From: Rhizaria sp. SCN 62-66
Taxonomy: Eukaryota; Rhizaria, unplaced
Assembly (NCBI GenBank): GCA_001724265.1
Contig: MEDY01000372.1
Span: forward strand, 1-55,133
Length of the DNA stretch: 55,133 nt
Direction of reading: 5' to 3'
Shown here piece after piece: positions 53,357 through 55,133 of the stretch (the first letter of the stretch is position 1; every line of letters starts with the position of its first letter). The notes beneath the pieces are model-generated. The model was not told the DNA's origin and did not search any database. It saw only the letters and a program-made list of their open reading frames with translations. The translations under genes and the position numbers were made by a program.

Positions 53357-55133
53357 TTAAAGAACGTCGTACCCATGCATGAACGAGCGTGTGGGCGAAC
53401 TCAGAGTTAGATAATTGTTGAGGTGTATTTTCTGTTAAAATAGGAGTAATCTAAATCAATTAATAAAATCCATTGACCTCTTCACATCAAAGACGGACGA
53501 AGTAGATAGAGTCCAGACCTCGCACTAGGTCATTGAAACAATAACAAAGCGTTACAAAGAGCTCACCAGTTTCTCTTGGTGTTTCTGCTCGTTATCATTT
53601 CCATGCACGCTCGCCGCCTTCGCCCCAACCCCGACTCCGGTCACACTGCCGCTGCCGCTGCCGCCGCCGCTGCCACTAGTGATCGCGAACGCCGAGACTG
53701 GCCCCGTAGCGCCCCGCAGCCCCCCCTGCTCCGTCCCCAGACCGACGAACGTCACAGCGGCAGCGCCAGCGCCCTCAGCGGCGGCGGCCTCGGCGGCGGC
53801 GGTCGCGCCGGCAGCCCGGGCCTTGGCCGCCGCTGCCGAGGCAGCCGCGGTGCGCCGCTGCGCAAGAGTCGTCGTGTCGAACAACACCGAGCTGTGGGCC
53901 CAGCCAGCAGCGCCCGCCGTCTTGCTGCTGTTGCTCTCGCGACTCGCAAAGACGGGGGCGTAGCCGCGCGCGGTGATCGCCGCGATAGTGTATCTCGCCA
54001 GGACGTCTGCATGCGCCTGCAGATCGTTCGCGCTGTTGTTGTTGTTGTTGTTGTTGTTGCTAGCAGCAGTGTTGGGGGTGGCGTTGGTGTTGATGTTGGC
54101 ACTGCTGACGACGGCGCCGAGCGAAGAGTCGCTCAAAGACAGCGACAGAGCGCCGCTGTCAGCGCTCTCAGCGAGCTCAACGCTCTCGTTGCTCGCGGCC
54201 ACAGTCGCCGCGGCGGCGGCAGCGGCGGAGGCCACGGCAGTTACTGCCTTGGCCACCACACTTATCGCACTGCTAATGGCACCGCGGTGCTTGTTGTGGC
54301 TGAGACCGGCGATAGTAGCGCGCGCGTGTGACTTGACTTGGTCTTGCCAGTCTGCGGGCAAGTCAGCAAGCTGAGTCCAAACAATTGGAGGAGCAACGTC
54401 GGGGGGCATCACGCAGTCGACGATCACGCACTCGCCGACGCTGTTGCTGCTGCTATAAGTACTTGAAGCCGCTTCAACGCCGTCGTCGCCACCGTTCGCA
54501 CCAGTCTCTCCGTCAGACGCAGATACAGACGCAGACTCAGACGCAGAAAGTGGATGGGTGACCGTGAGCCGGAGGGCCCCGTTAACCCTCAGCCGCGCCA
54601 CGCGAAGCTTGGCCGCGTCCAGCACGACCGCCGCCCGGGGCCCCAGATCGAGGTCTGCGTCCTTGAAGGCGCCCATGCGCTGCAGCAGGGCCGTGCCCAG
54701 CGCAGGAGCGAGCACCACTGCGGCGCCGCGGCGCACGCGCACGCCGCCCAGCCGCGCGGGGCAGCCGTAGAGACGCGTCTGCTCCGCGCTGCTCGAGCTG
54801 TCACTGGCGCCGGCTCCGGCGCGGGCGCTGGCGAGGACGGTTTCCTCGCTTTCGGCGGCGATGCTGGCGCGCGGACAGCAGATGCGCAGCAGACGACGGT
54901 TGCAGTCGTAGAAGTCCCATTCCCCGGACGCCGCCGTCTCGGGCTCGAGTCCCTTAGCCTGGCGCGCGGCGGCGTCGGCGGTGGCGTTCTTGACCGGCGC
55001 AAAGGCCAGCCAGCGCGGGAACTGGCAGTAGCCGACCTTGGCCGTCGCCGGCAGCAACAGCGGCAGGTCCTGCATCATGCTCTCGAGCCGCGCGGGGGAC
55101 GCGAACGCCGAGCGCGAGGCGTCCGCGTACTTA
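53357..55133 (-). CDS. unidentified protein, 3' part only (5' end outside window)
   Basis: Minus-strand frame open from the window edge to 53567, then a proposed 135-bp intron (gtgagc...aacag) and a last exon 53431-53357 ending in TAA. Phase 0 is kept, the last exon encodes KIHLNNYLTLSSPTRSFMHG plus four residues, and an AATAAA follows 20 bases later, which supports this ending over the unspliced TAA at 53552. About 545 residues are visible. The first 190 look ordered and mainly beta: YCQFPRWLAFAPVKNAT, WDFYDCNRRLLRICCPRASI, RLYGCPARLGGVRVRRGAAVV, VVLDAAKLRVARLRVNGAL. A second ordered part is PPIVWTQLADLPADWQDQVK with a following helical Ala-rich region. The rest is Ala/Ser/Asn/Gly low complexity. 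I do not recognise the family. The ATG at 55078 is internal to the open frame. Confidence 0.6.

Noticed and set aside
1-55133. Bacterial features: CRISPR arrays, operons, insertion sequences, ribosome binding sites
   Set aside because: Introns, AATAAA signals and eukaryote-specific families (derlin, site-1 protease, THOC3, NIPA) show nuclear eukaryotic DNA. The repeats are coding microsatellites, not arrays with spacers.

Overview
This window is nuclear DNA from a protist-like eukaryote. Genes are GC-rich with strong GC at third codon positions. They are cut by short introns (about 90-320 bp) and separated by AT-rich spacers with AATAAA-type 3' signals. Nearly every protein carries long single-amino-acid tracts (Ala, Gln, Asn, Ser, Gly, Asp), even inside conserved domains. 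Sixteen genes are supported (two cut by the window edges), plus one weak candidate.

The central observation is that UAG appears to be a sense codon while UAA and UGA remain stops. Four genes continue in the same frame, with coding-like composition, through eleven TAG codons in total: five in a giant site-1 protease (4643-16672), one in an unidentified gene (17641-18804), two in a RING-H2 ubiquitin ligase (19218-24251) and three in a B-box/TRIM-like membrane protein (24804-27874). All sixteen genes end in TAA or TGA and none ends in TAG. Read with the standard code, the protease loses its only C-terminal membrane anchor and the B-box protein loses most of its length. The amino acid inserted cannot be read from this window; leucine and glutamine are the precedents. 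A UAG-only change is rare: UAG=Leu is known in a sainouroid rhizarian, and UAG=Gln with UAA as stop in Iotanema. A rhizarian is therefore one reasonable guess for the host, but not shown. A second peculiarity is the 5' splice site: 15 of 18 introns have C at +4 (mostly GTACGT) and all 18 have G at +5.

Layout: 1-443, end of an eIF2D-like translation factor (+); 871-1778, acylated EF-hand protein (+); 3250-3957, derlin (-), divergent from 4643-16672, site-1 protease (+); 17641-18804, unknown (-), divergent from 19218-24251, RNF126-like RING ligase (+); 24804-27874, B-box protein (-); 28604-31464, NIPA-type magnesium transporter (-), divergent from 32220-34838, TrhO-type rhodanese tRNA hydroxylase (+); 35118-35580, weak candidate (+); 35837-39319, PPR protein (-), divergent from 39866-42307, unknown (+); 43006-45339, mitochondrial P5C dehydrogenase (+); 46153-47268, four-TM protein (+); 47771-49537, type II membrane protein (-), divergent from 50231-53071, THOC3/TEX1 (+); 53357-55133, partial unknown (-).

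The genes do not form a pathway cluster. Several act at the ER or Golgi (derlin, site-1 protease, membrane proteins), in mitochondria (P5C dehydrogenase, probably the PPR protein and TrhO) or in RNA handling (eIF2D, THOC3, TrhO). This looks like ordinary nuclear gene content written in an unusual code.
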